DNA from: Patiria miniata
Taxonomy: Eukaryota > Echinodermata > Asteroidea > Valvatida > Asterinidae
Reading direction: 5' to 3'
DNA length: 64,000 nt
NCBI RefSeq assembly: GCF_015706575.1
Contig: NW_024037074.1
Location: 25,347,334-25,411,333, forward strand
The translations under genes were made by a program, and so were the position numbers. The notes under the pieces are model-generated. The model was not told the origin of the DNA, did not search any database, and saw nothing but the letters and a program-made list of their open reading frames with translations. This document shows, piece by piece, positions 1-12,389 of this stretch (position 1 is its first letter; each line of letters begins with the position of its first letter).

Positions 1-1452
1 TAGAAACCAAACAAAAAACATTATATTTTTTTGATATTTTGTAGAAAACATGGTGGGGTTTAATTTTCATCCAAGTTCGTCTCAAAGTTGGGAGATCCAC
101 AAGGTCAAATTCAAGGTCAAAGTAAAGGTCAAAAGGTCATTATACTTCAAATAACCCTGACATGAAAAATAATGGTAAATTTGGATTCCTTATGATGTTA
201 CCTTTCAAAAGAAACCAAGATTAACAAATTTGGCTTACAGGTTATGGAGATATGGTCATTTGAAAATTGGCAGCCACGCCCATTTTGACCAAAATTGCCA
301 AACAATGGCGGGCGGTAGCGCAGAAACCGTTTATCCGACGGCTCTTAAACTTAAAATGTTAGCTTTTTCAGCCTAACTTACCCAATAAACTAAATATGAA
401 CCAATTTGAAGGGGGTGGGGTTTAAATGTAAAAATTTTTTGGGTGATTTGACATGGAATAATCCTACAGTCATGACAGTGTATCAAGCACAATAACAGCA
501 ACACATGTATCAGTATATCAATATTACTTGATTATTCGATATTATTTTGATATTAATATCACAGATATCAAATTTTAACATATCCAAATATCGAAAATTA
601 TATTTCGATATGATATCGAAAATATTTAAATGCGCCAGATTATCTTCAAAATAAATCTCCCGCTTGTGCTTTTAACGTTTGCTGTATAATTAATTAAAAA
701 CTCGTCGGCAACTTGTGCTTGTGACTCAAAATAAAAACACCAGGAAATGCCAAGCGGCGATGCTATGTGCTCAGCGATTGCTGGAATTTGCAATCTCCCT
801 AATGAAAAACCTGCCTGTTCTGGACAAACTCTCAGTGCTGAGATATATTTCAAAAGTTTCAGCAATATGCTGCAGAGAAAGTTGTTGGAAAATTGGGACT
901 TAAGTTTTTTTTTTTTTTGCTTGAAGAACTTCCGTTGTCCGTAGTGTTTTTACCTGTTCTTTATTTGTTTACATTGGATAATCCATATACCAATTATCTT
1001 GATATCGGATTTCTAATATATCGATAATTGAAAATTCTGATAGACGGTGCTTACATGCACATATAAAGTACAATCCTAAATACTCAAATCTTCATGAAAT
1101 GTTCATGACAATTAGGCAACAACATGTTTACTCACTCAGTGCACCGCACACGACAAGATACAGAAACTACATGTACATGTAATAATCTTCAAGGACTTGA
1201 TTATTCACTTGGACATGTACTTTTACCTTCAGAACTGTCAATAAACTGCCAGTGAAGGTAATATTTGAAATACTGGTCTGTAATAAAATTTCACAACCCA
1301 GCCCTAGGTGACCTAAGCTGGCTATTGAAAAGACAATCTTATATTTGACCTTGGAGCAAACAATATCTAGAGGCCTAGATTTGTGTCTATAGTCCTGGAC
1401 AAGTATCTCAGGCTTAAAGTTAAAGTTCAGTTCTGCAATAAGAGTTTTACTG
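1..1452. other. AT-rich intergenic DNA, no gene seen
   Basis: No open frame here has coding character or splice-consistent extension. Positions 480-1040 are rich in overlapping ATATCGAT-type palindromes and look like an eroded repeat, but no termini could be fixed. A short poly(T) run lies near 905-920. The four AGGTCA motifs at 102-139 are listed separately. Confidence 0.5.
102..139 (+). promoter_or_regulatory. cluster of four AGGTCA half-sites
   Basis: AGGTCA occurs at 102, 114, 126 and 134, all in the same orientation, with spacers of 6, 6 and 2 bases. AGGTCA is the half-site read by many nuclear receptors. No gene start is recognised nearby, so this may be only a short tandem repeat; a regulatory role is inference. 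Confidence 0.2.
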
Positions 1453-1456
1453 TTAA

Positions 1457-2965
1457 AGCTGCAGTCCATCATTTGCAGCTACAGTATCCAAAAAGTATCT
1501 GACATAATTATTGTTGAAAAGCATAATTGGTTGAAAGATAGTTGAAAGATAGTAAGGGAATTAAACTCCCTGTGAAATAATTCTTTCTGGCAAGCTGTCA
1601 TTTTGAAGAAATCAACGAAAGAAGGCCTTTCCAACGGTGCATTTTAAGACGCACCGTTGGAAATTTTCGTTAGTAGTTTGGGTTTTTTTGTACTGCGAAG
1701 CGCGCGAAAGCGTTGACACGACGAACACATGCGCACGGTTGCAATTATTCGTCGGATCGCTGCGCAACATCGCGTAGCTGCAATCGGCTCAGTGAGAATG
1801 TCTCTCTGAAGCTGAATTATCAGGCCCAATTTCAAAACATGATTCAGCAACTTTTGATTCGAAATCGATATCCTAGAATTTTTTTTTCTCAAAATATACG
1901 GGTCATTCCACCGGGTTGGGGAACAATGTGTGACATACATGTATGACCACATTAAGAAAAGCATGAATGCCTTGCTAGCAGTTGCTCTACATAATATTTG
2001 CTGTTGGGTGTTTCACTACTGCAGAAAGTTTGAAATGATTTCAATGTACATGTATTTTGCCAAAAACATGAGCAAAAAATGTCATTTTGGACGTAACATT
2101 GACACCGTGTCAGTGTTCCGTCCAAATATGACATTTGTGCCTTTTTTTTATTTCTGCGAAACATTACCCAAATTCACTTTGCGTAGTTCTAACTATACAT
2201 GCAACACAATAAGAAAAGCTTTTGTTACGGTTGTCAGGTATCAAATGGAGCAGAAATGATAGCTTGGTTGTGTGGACGTAACATTGACACAGTGCAAAAC
2301 CCAAATGTCACACTTCCATTGAGTGATTTTTACACCGTTACATCCACACTTGAGGTATTGTTTCTGCTATATTTGAACCCTGACTATACCAAAACAAAAG
2401 CTTTTCTTGGTGCTTACAATAGGTGTCCAGTTGTAAATATGCAATGTCAGTTTGAGTAATATTCTACATAAGTGTAAAAAATGGCAAAAAAAGAATATTT
2501 GGATAAAACATTGACATGGTGTCAATGTTACGTCCGAATTAATACATTTTTGCTCATATTTTTTTCAACGTACTTTCAAATGATTTCAAACTTTCTTAAG
2601 TATTGAAACACCCTCAGACAAATATAAAGTTGAGCAATTGTTTAGAATGCATATTTTAATAATATAACCAAATATATGGATGTAACATGCACTGCTTCCC
2701 AACCCGGTGGAATGACCCATACAGCTGAAGTTCAGCTGAAACTTCATCAGGTTCAGAGTTGCAATCACCTGATTGAGAACGTGCTCTGGGCAATGAATTC
2801 AGGCGCAATTCGAGATCGAGACCCTAGAATATTCTTTTTTTTCTCGGAATATACAGCATTCACTCAGGTTAGTTGTTAAACACCCTTCTTCAGATTTTGA
2901 GCACTTTTGTTGCTTCAAAACATAATGCACAAATAACAAATGGTGTACAATGTACGTACCTGTCA
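1457..2965 (+). mobile_element. TTAA-flanked MITE, family A, interrupted copy
   Basis: The left end follows TTAA (1453-1456) and reads AGCTGCAGTCCATCATTTGC, matching the ends of the copies at 40766-41259 and 46527-47038. An internal palindrome (CCAACGGTGC / GCACCGTTGG) sits near 1631-1662. The copy is split by a separate element at 1900-2718. The part after it repeats an internal segment, so this copy is rearranged, and its right end near 2965 is decayed. TTAA target sites are typical of the piggyBac and Kolobok superfamilies; which one is not resolved. Confidence 0.6.
1900..2718. mobile_element. 819-bp TIR element nested in family A MITE
   Basis: The termini are inverted repeats (GGGTCATTCCACCGGGTTGG at the left, its complement ending at 2718). 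ATAC flanks it on both sides (1896-1899 and 2719-2722) as a 4-bp target duplication. Removing the element restores the ATACAGC sequence seen in family A copies. The interior has a recurring phrase around ACGTAACATTGACAC (near 2090, 2275, 2505) but no transposase frame, so it is non-autonomous. Confidence 0.75.
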
Positions 2966-3527
2966 GACTAATACAAGTGCCGGTGCATATACAATGTGCT
3001 TATCTACCCCTTTCTGCAAGTACATGTAAACCTAACCTAATTCTACCATTTCGGTATCATACATCTCCTTTATTATTTTTTCAATAGGTTCAAATATGTC
3101 AGTTTCAATCATATTCAAGTTGAAATTTCACCAATTGGCAAACTGATCATTAGACATTCAAGTGATATCCATGGCAACACCTAACCCATCTGGACACAAT
3201 GGTGATTCATTAATCTTTTGTATAGTCTCGTTTATCCATCTTACCAGCAATCATGTCATAGGAAAACAGCAACTCTGATGCAACAATGAAGCAGTTAGCA
3301 GCATTCAGGACAAGCGCTGAGACATGGAGAGGGATGCTATTGATGAACTGGTCCAGATGCTGATGGCATCTGGGCAGAAAAGACAATGCAAGATATCATA
3401 CGTTACTTTATCCAAAAACAATCATTTCCAACAGGAGAGAAAAATGTAATGTGGGAAATAGACAAAATGTACATTTACATCTTACAATGTATTTGCCATT
3501 CATATATACCTTAGACAGTTTACCCAT
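2966..3527. other. intergenic, nothing recognised
   Basis: No coding frame, RNA gene or clear repeat boundary was found here. Confidence 0.4.
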
Positions 3528-4059
3528 TAACCAATAACGTACCTACATGTAAATCCTCAAAATCCATACCCCTGTTTTGGAGTACCGGTATTTCAGCGGA
3601 TTCAGGATACCTCCATATAATATTGAAAACAGAGGATTTTGATGGATTCATGATCGTAAGCCTAGCCGTACTGCATGATTTTGATGGATTCATGATTGTA
3701 AGCCTAGCAGTATCCGCTCCGTTCACAAGTACCCCCTCACCGGCAAAGGAAGTATAGTTGGGGGTACGCGGCCACTGCGTGTACATAGAACAAATCCCCT
3801 GGTGTATGCGCGTCACACACAAGGAACGGTACGCGTCAACCAGCGAAATGTACCGCCCATGGGACGTTGTTGCTAGGTAAAAGGGCGCCCTTTTTTGGTA
3901 GCGCACGGAACTCATTGCGGAATTGTGATGGATTTAGGATACCTCCATATATACTGAGCACGCAGTCACCAACACCAATATTTTTGTGCATGACACAATA
4001 GGTGGATATTTGCGGATTCAGGATACTTTCTCGTAAAAGTGCTCAAGGGATAAGGGTTA
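3528..4059. mobile_element. element with telomere-like ends (family T), copy 1
   Basis: The left end reads TAACCAATAACGTACCT and the right end GGGATAAGGGTTA, matching the termini of 58529-58921. The interior repeats phrases like GGATTCAGGATACCTCCATA and ends with GGATTCAGGATACTTTCTCG close to the right terminus, as in the 58.5-kb copy. It is longer than that copy because of about 200 extra bases near 3720-3925. No matching target duplication is visible. Confidence 0.55.
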
Positions 4060-4587
4060 ATAAAGGTCGAGAGCACGTCACGTGGCCTGTTTTAACAGGT
4101 TGATAAAGACATGGCTGGCTGGTCTTAAACACTTTTCCGGTGTCACATGAAATTTTGGCTCCTATGAAATCCCTTGCCAGCACCGTTTTATTGGTTGAAC
4201 GTTCTAAATCCTCAAGTAGGCATGAGCAATACTACCAGTGGGTCACTATTTCATAGTCCAAAATTCACACAACACCGGTGCATCTGCGTTGTGCGCCACA
4301 TCACGCAGTACGCGCAACGTGGGCGTCAGCGTCAATCTCAATATTATTATTACGGTAGGAGTTGTTGACCAGAGGGCCTGACCAATGTATAGCCAGAAGG
4401 GTGTTTTGTTGCTCGAAATTGTTGAAATTTATAAATTTTGACTTGTTTTGACTTTTGGACCGAATTTTTTTAAGACGAGTTGGAGTCTGGATGCTGATAA
4501 GTACCATACCAAAGCTGAAGCATCAAGACTCCAACCTGTCGTAAACATTGCGTTTAAAACCTCCCAAGCACACATTTATTCCCTTAT
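4060..4587 (-). mobile_element. hairpin-ended element (family H), copy 1, reversed
   Basis: It shares, in reverse, the body of the copies at 11145-12003 and 14845-15461, including GGTCGAGAGC, ACGTGGCC, the phrase GATAAAGACATGGCT and GGTCTTAAACACTTTTCC. Its hairpin end is degraded: AGTCTGGATGCTGATAAG is followed only by a weak inverted partner, then ACACATTTATTCCC at the outer edge. No coding capacity. Confidence 0.55.
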
Positions 4588-5763
4588 TCAAACATTGCTG
4601 TCATTGCATAATTGAAAAAATTCTAGACATCTATATGATTTTATTTGCAGGACGTGTCATCAAAACAAACACAAGATTTTTCATTAGATGGATGGGGGGG
4701 GGGGGGGGCCTGAACAAGACAACTGTTTTACTGTAAACACATGGTAAAGGAACAAATTTGTTTTAAAAAAATGCCTGTCTCTTCAACTTCCCCTACCGGT
4801 ATAATGGATTTGTGATGCAAACCAATGAATCTGTTGTTAATCAAGGATTTACTTTTGTTCCTCTTCCCTTTTCCTTTGTTTATACGTTAACTTTTTCGCA
4901 ACAGCTCTTTCTGGTTTTGTACACGTTTTCCAACCGAGTCGTCCTTGATTCGGTTTCAGTCCTCGATTCATCGATGATGTTGCACATGTGTGTCCTCGAT
5001 ATACACCATAAACACGCGCATGTATTTATTGTATACATGCACATCTAAAACATTAATACTGATATTTGTATCCTTGTGGAGACATTTCTTTGTTCTCGCG
5101 TAGTAAAGTTTTCGAGTTTGAAAGTGTAGTTTCAAAATGCTCTTATTTTAACCAGAATTAATTTCCTTGGCTGAAATTCGGACTTAATATCCCTTTTCTA
5201 AAACTGTTCCATTTGCGACAAAGCAACGCACCTTGGAAATTCCTAGTTTTGTGTAAAATCTATATACAAACGTGTACATGTATCTATTTCATGAAAACCT
5301 TGTGGAGATGTGTTCATCTATAGAAATTGCCCTGTGGAGACGCATACACAGTTTTGTTCCCTATTGTGTGCATGTCTCCAGAGGGCACAGTGTATCAGAT
5401 CACCAACAACCACATGTTTGCACCTCCCCTCATGTACTTTGATGCACCTGTAATAGTGTAATGTATTTTTGGATGTACTGTAATGTACCGGTACATGTTC
5501 CGTAATTCTACAGCAACGTGAAACATATTTTCAATTAATTTCCCATTTCAAATTAATTAAAATGCAAAACTTTGACAATTAATCATGCACAGAACATGGA
5601 GCCTGTGTGCATGTACCTGCATTTTTCTGGTCAAACCACTACACAGAAGCCAGACAGAATAAAGTCACGTACATGTACATGTACTCTTGACTGGCTGTGA
5701 CTGTTTATGTTACTAACAATGATTGATAAGCCAGCGGTGCATACATGTACCACTTGCCTGCTT
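4588..5763. other. intergenic, nothing recognised
   Basis: AT-rich DNA with a G run at about 4692-4707 and a phrase TGTGGAGA recurring at about 5075, 5300 and 5333. No supported gene. Confidence 0.4.
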
Positions 5764-5769
5764 TTGACG

Positions 5770-5912
5770 CAGGCATGCAACTTGGAAGAAAAAAAAACGA
5801 GGAAACTCCAATCTTTCCAAGACTTTGTACACTGTTTTTTCAATTTTTAATGGCATAAGTGTGAAGTGAAAAACGAGGAAATCAGCTGATCTGAGGAAAA
5901 GTTGCATGCCTG
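5770..5912. mobile_element. 143-bp MITE with 6-bp target duplication (family G), copy 1
   Basis: Inverted termini CAGGCATGCAACT / AGTTGCATGCCTG are bounded by TTGACG on both sides (5764-5769 and 5913-5918). Inside are AGGAAATCAGCTGATC-like text and poly(A) runs. Two other copies (16150-16292, 53833-53987) also have perfect but different 6-bp duplications, so the boundaries are firm. Confidence 0.85.
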
Positions 5913-5918
5913 TTGACG

Positions 5919-7398
5919 GTTGACTGAATTTGACTAGTCACAGAGCTTGCTGTCGGTGACTAGCCTGTGTAAAAGGCACGGCAGGGGAAGAGGATTGATT
6001 TTTTGACTGTCTGTGACTGTTCAGGAAGCATGAGGGTTACATGTTTTTCCAGTTTCAATTTGTTCTGTGTATGTTGTACTTAGGCCTACATTGTATTCAT
6101 TCTTTGTAATTTAATGAAATGCAGTTGGTATAGAATAAAATTCGTACACTTTTACTGAGGAGTAGGCCTACACAGCACAAATCTTGTGGTACATGAGGTT
6201 ATCAACAAGACTGTACTGTAGCCATACATGTACACAGAGAGTGAAACTGACAAACCAACTGGTCAGTCAGGTCAGACAAAATGACCTACAATGTAGACTA
6301 CATGATTTTCCCACGCCACATGCAAATTGCCCAATTCCTTCACTAACTTAAAATGTGCAACAGTACAAACAAATTTAATTGAACCCATCGTACATTTGTA
6401 TTTTTGTTGGTTCAAATGTATACATACAGGAAATACATGTACTCATAGGCTATAGAAGATGTCTGATGTCCAAAGCTTCACCATACATGTTCCAAAATTC
6501 AACCATACATTTACATGTACATGCACCAAATACTTGCTGTTGAAAAACCTGTGACAAATCTATGACACCAAAAACATACAAATAGGCTTACAACAATACA
6601 AACTCTTTTTACTGTGTCAAAGTTAATAAAAGCAAATTCGTACAATGCACCAGTACTATTTCCGTGTACAAGTTTTCAGCAATGAAAGCAATAAACCTCA
6701 AAACATACACGAGTCAACATCTGCTGGTGCCCCAGCACATTGGACTTGACAATGCATCTATAGGTGTATTCTTTGCAATATGGAAACATACCGGTAGAAA
6801 CGTACCGTACAAATGTTTGGTACAGTTTCCACATTTAATTCTCGTTTTCATTTTTATAGATTTGCTATTATGAAATAGCTTCTTGCCTTTTTCTTCAACA
6901 AATGTACATTTTCCATAGTTTTGAGAAATGTTTGTGTGTAAAAAGGTTTATGTGGTCTAGTTGGCCTAAATATTCATTCATTAATCAAAGTACCCTACAT
7001 ACATGTACATGTACATGTACCAGTACATGTACATTGTACACCTCGATCAGGGGTGATTAAAAAAATTCTTGCCTACTGTATGTTTCGTAAATATGCTCAA
7101 AAGAATACAGTACACGTGAACCTGCTGTCTCGAAAACATTTGATCATCAACTGATTGAATATTGCTTTTTGCCACTTTGAATATATGACTTTATATATTA
7201 CATTGTACATTTAACTGTGATGCCATATTGGTAAAATTATGCCAAATCTCGAATCTAATTAAAGAAGCTTACATGTAAAACTGAAACTGAAGGTAACATT
7301 ATTAAAAACTTGCACTTACAGTAAAAAGATGCCCTGCAATTGAATCACAGGAAGTAGAAGCAAATGAGACAAAGTATTTCAAGTGAGGAACTATTTTA
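5919..7398. other. intergenic with ACATGTAC simple repeat
   Basis: No gene supported. A TACATGTACATGTACATG-type simple repeat lies at about 6993-7036, one of many such palindromic runs in the window. Confidence 0.45.
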
Positions 7399-7584
7399 CA
7401 GGGGTGTGAGTGACCACTGATAAAAAATAGCTGAAAACAGCTGAAAAAAGGTGTAAAAAACTGAACTTTGGAAATCTCCTATACTTTTGTACACAGCAAG
7501 TGAGGGCAAAAGCTGGAAAAAAAAGCTGAAATCCAAAACAAAAAAAGCTGAAATCAGCTTTAAAGCTGAGATTTCACACCCCTG
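7399..7584. mobile_element. hAT-like MITE, CAGGGGTGTGA ends, copy 1
   Basis: Termini CAGGGGTGTGAG and TTTCACACCCCTG are inverted. The body carries AGCTGAAATC/AGCTTTAAAGCTGA repeats and matches, in reverse, 43263-43439. CAGGGG-type ends suggest hAT, but no 8-bp duplication is preserved. Confidence 0.6.
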
Positions 7585-8722
7585 ATTAATACAATGGACA
7601 AAAATCATTCACTTTGAGACTAGAAATCCCAGAGTTGCAACGAGATATTACAAATCCACTAGGATCCTGCTTTCAGTACAAAACAAGTGGGAAAATTACA
7701 CAGACATATTCAGCAAAACAAATTATAAATATTTATGATTGGAACACCTGCCGCTTATAATGGACATTATGATGGATTGGGAGAGGCTTGGGTTCCGTGG
7801 TCTTTCCCTCCCTGCATGATTTAATAAGTTAATGGAACACCACATACAAACAATATGGCCACGCACGAAAAAAATAGAAGAAAAAAAAGACAATGTAAAT
7901 GATGTACAGTATTTTTTATGTACTGTACGAGTTGAGGTTTTTATAGTATTTTTTTCAATGATTGTAAAAGTAAGTGTAAAAAATGTTATGCAAAAATTGA
8001 AAATTATTAAATTTATTATTTAAATACATTATGAACATTTAAGCGAAAAAAACTTAAAATAAAAAAATAAAATGGGACTACACGTGTATATTTGCACATG
8101 AACAGCAGATGTTCGCAGTTCAGGAATTCCTATGGAAACTATTTGACATTCCTTTTCGTTAATTTGATTGAAAAGAACACTTTTTTAAACATTTAAATTT
8201 TTCGAAGCTTTTCGTGGCAAACAAGGGTGCGGTCATGAGATGTCATTTCAGGAAAACATTGTTCAGTTTAGGGGTTTTATTGTGAGCCCACATTTGCTCA
8301 TTGAAAACATTTGTGAAAAAAAACTTTGCTCATTTGGCGTACTGTCATATGAAACAACAATGAATCACCAAAGAAAAGAAAATTTACAACAGCAAAATAT
8401 CCAAATTCTGGCAAATTTTCTTACTGAAACATACCGGTACATGTAAAAAAAAGACATAGATAGAAAGGACTTTTTTAACAGACTAATCTCTTATTTTTGC
8501 ATTTATTTGTCCTTGTTGATACACCTCAATTTGTTTTCAAATTGTGTTCTCATTTACATTCATACAAGTACATGCAACATGTAATTTGAAATTGGGATTG
8601 AGGGTGAAAAAATTATGAACATTCACACTGATTAATAATTTGTTTTGGGAGATACTTTGCTAATAATAATGTTAACTTTCAACTAATTTGTTGTGTACAA
8701 TTCCACTCAATTAAGTGGTTAT
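7585..8722. other. AT-rich intergenic, nothing recognised
   Basis: Strongly AT-rich, especially 7830-8060. No coding frame or element boundary supported. Confidence 0.4.
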
Positions 8723-8979
8723 TAACCCTACCCTCCCCGAGTACCCCCAACATCAGCAAAATCCAGCCCCCCCCCCCCCCCCCCCCCGCCCCAACCCTAC
8801 CCATTTTGATGGATTCTGGGGGACTTGGTCCTGCAGGCCTGGTTTGACTAAATATTGATGGAATATGATGGACTTGGGCCTGGAGGCCTTAAACAAAGCA
8901 TGCATTGGAAGCAGTGTGATTGATGGATTTTGGAGGAATTGGTCAGTAAGTTTAGTAAAAGAAGTAGGGAGTTAGGGTG
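8723..8979. mobile_element. family T element, copy 2 (eroded)
   Basis: It starts with TAACCCTACCC and ends with GTTAGGGTGA. The interior has the family phrase TTTTGATGGATTCTGG. A C run of about 20 bases (8768-8787) lies inside. No target duplication is visible. Confidence 0.45.
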
Positions 8980-11144
8980 AATGTCACATGTACAGACCTG
9001 AACATGTTCATCATGTTCATAAATGTACGTACGGTTGGTCTACCCTTCATAACATATGGATAAACTGCCTAAGATAGATGTACCGTATGCTTTCTTGTAC
9101 ATGAACGTACATACATGTACGTACAAATGTATGTAAACTTGTGTTAAGAATTAGACTTCCTTGTACACACCTACATGTACATGTACATGGCATGCATTGT
9201 CACCATGGATTCTATTCATAGCATCCATGGTGACAATGAGTCTCTATTCAAAAGCAAAAACATTTCTACCGTACATTGTAACTCTATGAAAATCAATGTG
9301 TCAATTTCAAAAACGTATCACGCGATGAGTCAGCATAACAGACACAATGTGCACGTACACATACAGCGATAACATTAACAAGTTTATTTGAATTTTTCCA
9401 TGGATTATGTAAGTCTGTATCTGTTATGTTAACTTACGAAGAACATTGCCTTATTTTCACACAATACACTGTACCATATCAATACAGGCTAAAAGAGTTG
9501 CAACCTGTAGAATATGTTTCAAATCATAAAACATGCAAGATAACATCTAAACCAGACCAGAATCTTACCTTTTATATGACCCAACTGATTGCCGCCGCCG
9601 AGATTTTGCCATCACAAGATTAAACACTAAATTCCAGAAATCCGAATCTAATCATCTCCAAGGCAATTAAACACCAACCCAGAGGAGTGCTTTTGACGAA
9701 CCAGTTCCATGACATACGGTACCCCAAAATCTGGCGCGGCGCAAAATCTGCTGCGCAAAATATTAGTCATCAAGTAGCGCAGAATATACGTACACCAGTG
9801 CAGGTGCAGCACTCGGCGCATTAATAAGCACTCATTGAGAATACTGAGCAAGTCTGATCCCACTCAATCATGCGGTTTTTTTTTTTTTCTCGCTAGCTTC
9901 CTGGTTTCATCAGTTTGCTGCACAACCACCAGGTGTTACTTAATCACCCCCCCCCCCCCCAGTATGTGTACGTATTACCTGGCATACATGTACAGTGTAT
10001 GTAAATGGACATGTCTAGCCAATAATAAAGGTGTTCACTCATGAGTGTAAAATGTACACATGGCTATAGAAATTTCTCAAAGTGATACTAGTGTACTGTT
10101 ACAAACATGGACAAATTTACACATGAAGCTACGGTAGATGACAATATTTTGATGTACATGTAGATCTTTTTTCTAATAATTGGTGGGGTTTTTTTAATTG
10201 TACTTTCATGAAAACAATATTTTTAGTTCCCAACTGCGAGTAATACGGTGCCTAGAAAAATAAAACCTACCAAACTTTCACCCAACATGTAACGAGTCAG
10301 CGCAAAGATGGAGTTTCTCCAGTTAGTATAATTCCGAGCTCAAGAGTAGGCCCCAAGGTTCCTTTTCAAAATGTATTCTTCATATTGGGGAAAGCGAGGA
10401 CCACTGGAAACAGTCAAACATCAAGAACCTCTACTCTGGAATCATTAAAACTCTATGTAGGCCCTGCCAATTTTCAGCTCGATATATATGTACAGCTTTT
10501 AAAAAATCTGAAAAAAATATACTTATAAAATTCCAGTACGGCATTTACAATGCATTTGATTGCATTTTAATTGTCCTTTTATCAGGTGATTGGTTTCTTT
10601 CATTCCTCATTGCAATTCGTTTCCTAAATTGTATATTGTGTGTTTCAAAGAAAGTGTATGAAAATGTTAGGAATCAGGCCTTGCACAAGCCTCAGCCTTT
10701 TTCCTACCACTTAAAACCCAATAACTGAATAATGGGGTTTTTTTGGCTATTGATTGTGATGTTCATAAATTTTTGTGAAAAAAACAGAAATTCATTTCAA
10801 AGGCCATTTTTGCTAAGAACCATCCTCAATCCTCTAAAATTGTTGGGTCTGAGCTGTATACAGAGAGTGAGTGCAATATAGTGAGATTGTCAATAATACG
10901 GCATTTGCGAGACAATAAATTTGTATATAGCCTGTTTGCACATTCGTAAAACATTAAACAAGTAGAGCTATGGCACTGTGTCCTAAACATATAATTAAAT
11001 GAGGCCAAACACATTTCATTTTCCTGTGTTTTTCTTGTGAATGCTCATAGTACAGCTTACTACCGGTGCATGTAACCATGACAACTAGAAATGCATACAT
11101 TGTGCAACTACACAGCAAGGTACAATGTGCAGTATCTCTAATAA
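8980..11144. other. intergenic, only a hairpin and simple repeats
   Basis: Contains ACGTAC-type simple sequence near 9025-9130, a perfect hairpin (9195-9238) and a C run near 9946-9960. A phrase shared with family T (ACCATCCTCAATCCTC) is at about 10819. No gene is supported. Confidence 0.4.
9195..9238. repeat. perfect 16-bp stem hairpin
   Basis: CATTGTCACCATGGAT (9195-9210) pairs exactly with ATCCATGGTGACAATG (9223-9238) across a 12-base loop. It may be a small foldback repeat; no copies were seen elsewhere in the window. Confidence 0.7.
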
Positions 11145-12003
11145 GGGAATAAATGTGTGCTTGAGAGGTTTTAATCACTCTGTTTAAGACTGCTTAGAGT
11201 CTGGGTGCTGATAATTACCCGAGCTGGAGGCGAGGATAATTATCAGCACCCAGACTCTAAGCAGTCTTAAACAGAGTGATTAATACCGACCGAGCACATA
11301 TTTATTCCCATTCATAAATACCTTTTCGGTAAAAAAAAATCAAGGAATTCGTTCAAAAAATCCCGATTTTGATCAACAAGTTCACTCCAGCTTTTTGAAA
11401 CATCCCTCTAGCAAAATAATGGAGTGTTCAGCTGGCGAGTAAGATGTAAACAACCCTTTTATGGAGATTGACGCGCGCGTAGCACCTGGGGCGTTGCGTT
11501 TTGAATTTAGAACTATAAAATTCTGACTCACTGGTAGTGTTGCGCATGCCTACGTTAGAATTGTGAACGTTCAACCAATGAAACGGTAAGAGGCACTGGA
11601 TTTTTAGGAGTCCACATTTTATGTGACACTGGAAAAGTGTTTAAGACCAGGGCCCAATTTCATAGCGCTGCTTAACAGCTGACTTTGTGCTTACCGAGCC
11701 ACCATCTATTTCATAGGGACCGTTAAGCAGTAAGCACAGCAAAAGCACGCTTAACCCCAGAAGAAAACTTTGCTTAAATCAGTGACGTAACAATAGAAAT
11801 CTCCATGCGCGCGCAACCGTTAGCATGAAATAGTGCTTAAGCAGCAGCATGATTTTCTGCTATAGTAAGCACAACTTTTCTGCTTACTGTTAAGCAGTGC
11901 TATGAAATTGGGCCCAGCTAGCCATGTCTTTATCATCCGTTTAAGACCGGCCACGTGACGGGCTCTCGACCAATAGGAATGGCTAAACTGTCTGAGGTAT
12001 AAT
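11145..12003 (+). mobile_element. hairpin-ended element (family H), copy 2
   Basis: It opens with a near-perfect inverted repeat: arms about 11145-11218 and 11233-11309, GGGAATAAATGTGTGC outermost and GTGCTGATAATTACC innermost. A unique body follows to about 12003 (CTAAACTGTCTGAGGTAT). The copy at 14845-15461 has the same layout. This copy contains a later insertion at 11651-11914. Confidence 0.7.
11651..11914. mobile_element. 264-bp TIR MITE nested in family H copy
   Basis: The ends GGCCCAATTTCATAG / CTATGAAATTGGGCC are inverted and flanked by CAG on each side (11648-11650, 11915-11917). The family H copy at 14845-15461 has the uninterrupted site, AGACCAGCTAGCC, which proves the insertion and its boundaries. 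The body is built from GCTTAAGCA-like text and has no coding capacity. Confidence 0.85.
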
Positions 12004-12022
12004 TTATGAATGTCTGTTAGTA

Positions 12023-12389
12023 AGCCATTTGCGAGTTACATAGATAAATTACAATGTAGCATAACATCTGGAACGCTGACTTAATCCAATGCTTTGCACA
12101 TTTTAACTTTGCATTTTCCCGACTAAAGAGACTGTTACTATAGGCCTACATGTACATGTATCACGTAATTTGGGGCAAGCCTTATGCTAGCAACCCCCAG
12201 CTCCAACATGGTCTGGTGTCTTTGTGCCATTCTCACCCATTGTGAACAATGAATTGGTGCTGAGCATCTCTTACGAAACTATGCAAGAGCTTGCCCCGAA
12301 TTTGGTCTGGAGAATTCACAGTTAAAAGTCACAGACATTTTTCAAATTTAAATCCCAAAGGGTATACTGTAGGTCACTCGCAAATAGCT
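12023..12389. mobile_element. TA-flanked inverted-repeat element
   Basis: The outer ends AAGCCATTTGCGAGTTAC and its inverted partner (GTCACTCGCAAATAGCT) are flanked by TA. A second inverted pair, AATTTGGGGCAAGC with GCTTGCCCCGAATT, lies inside (about 12167-12302). This could be one element or a nested pair. A TA target suits Tc1/mariner but is weak evidence alone. Confidence 0.45.
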
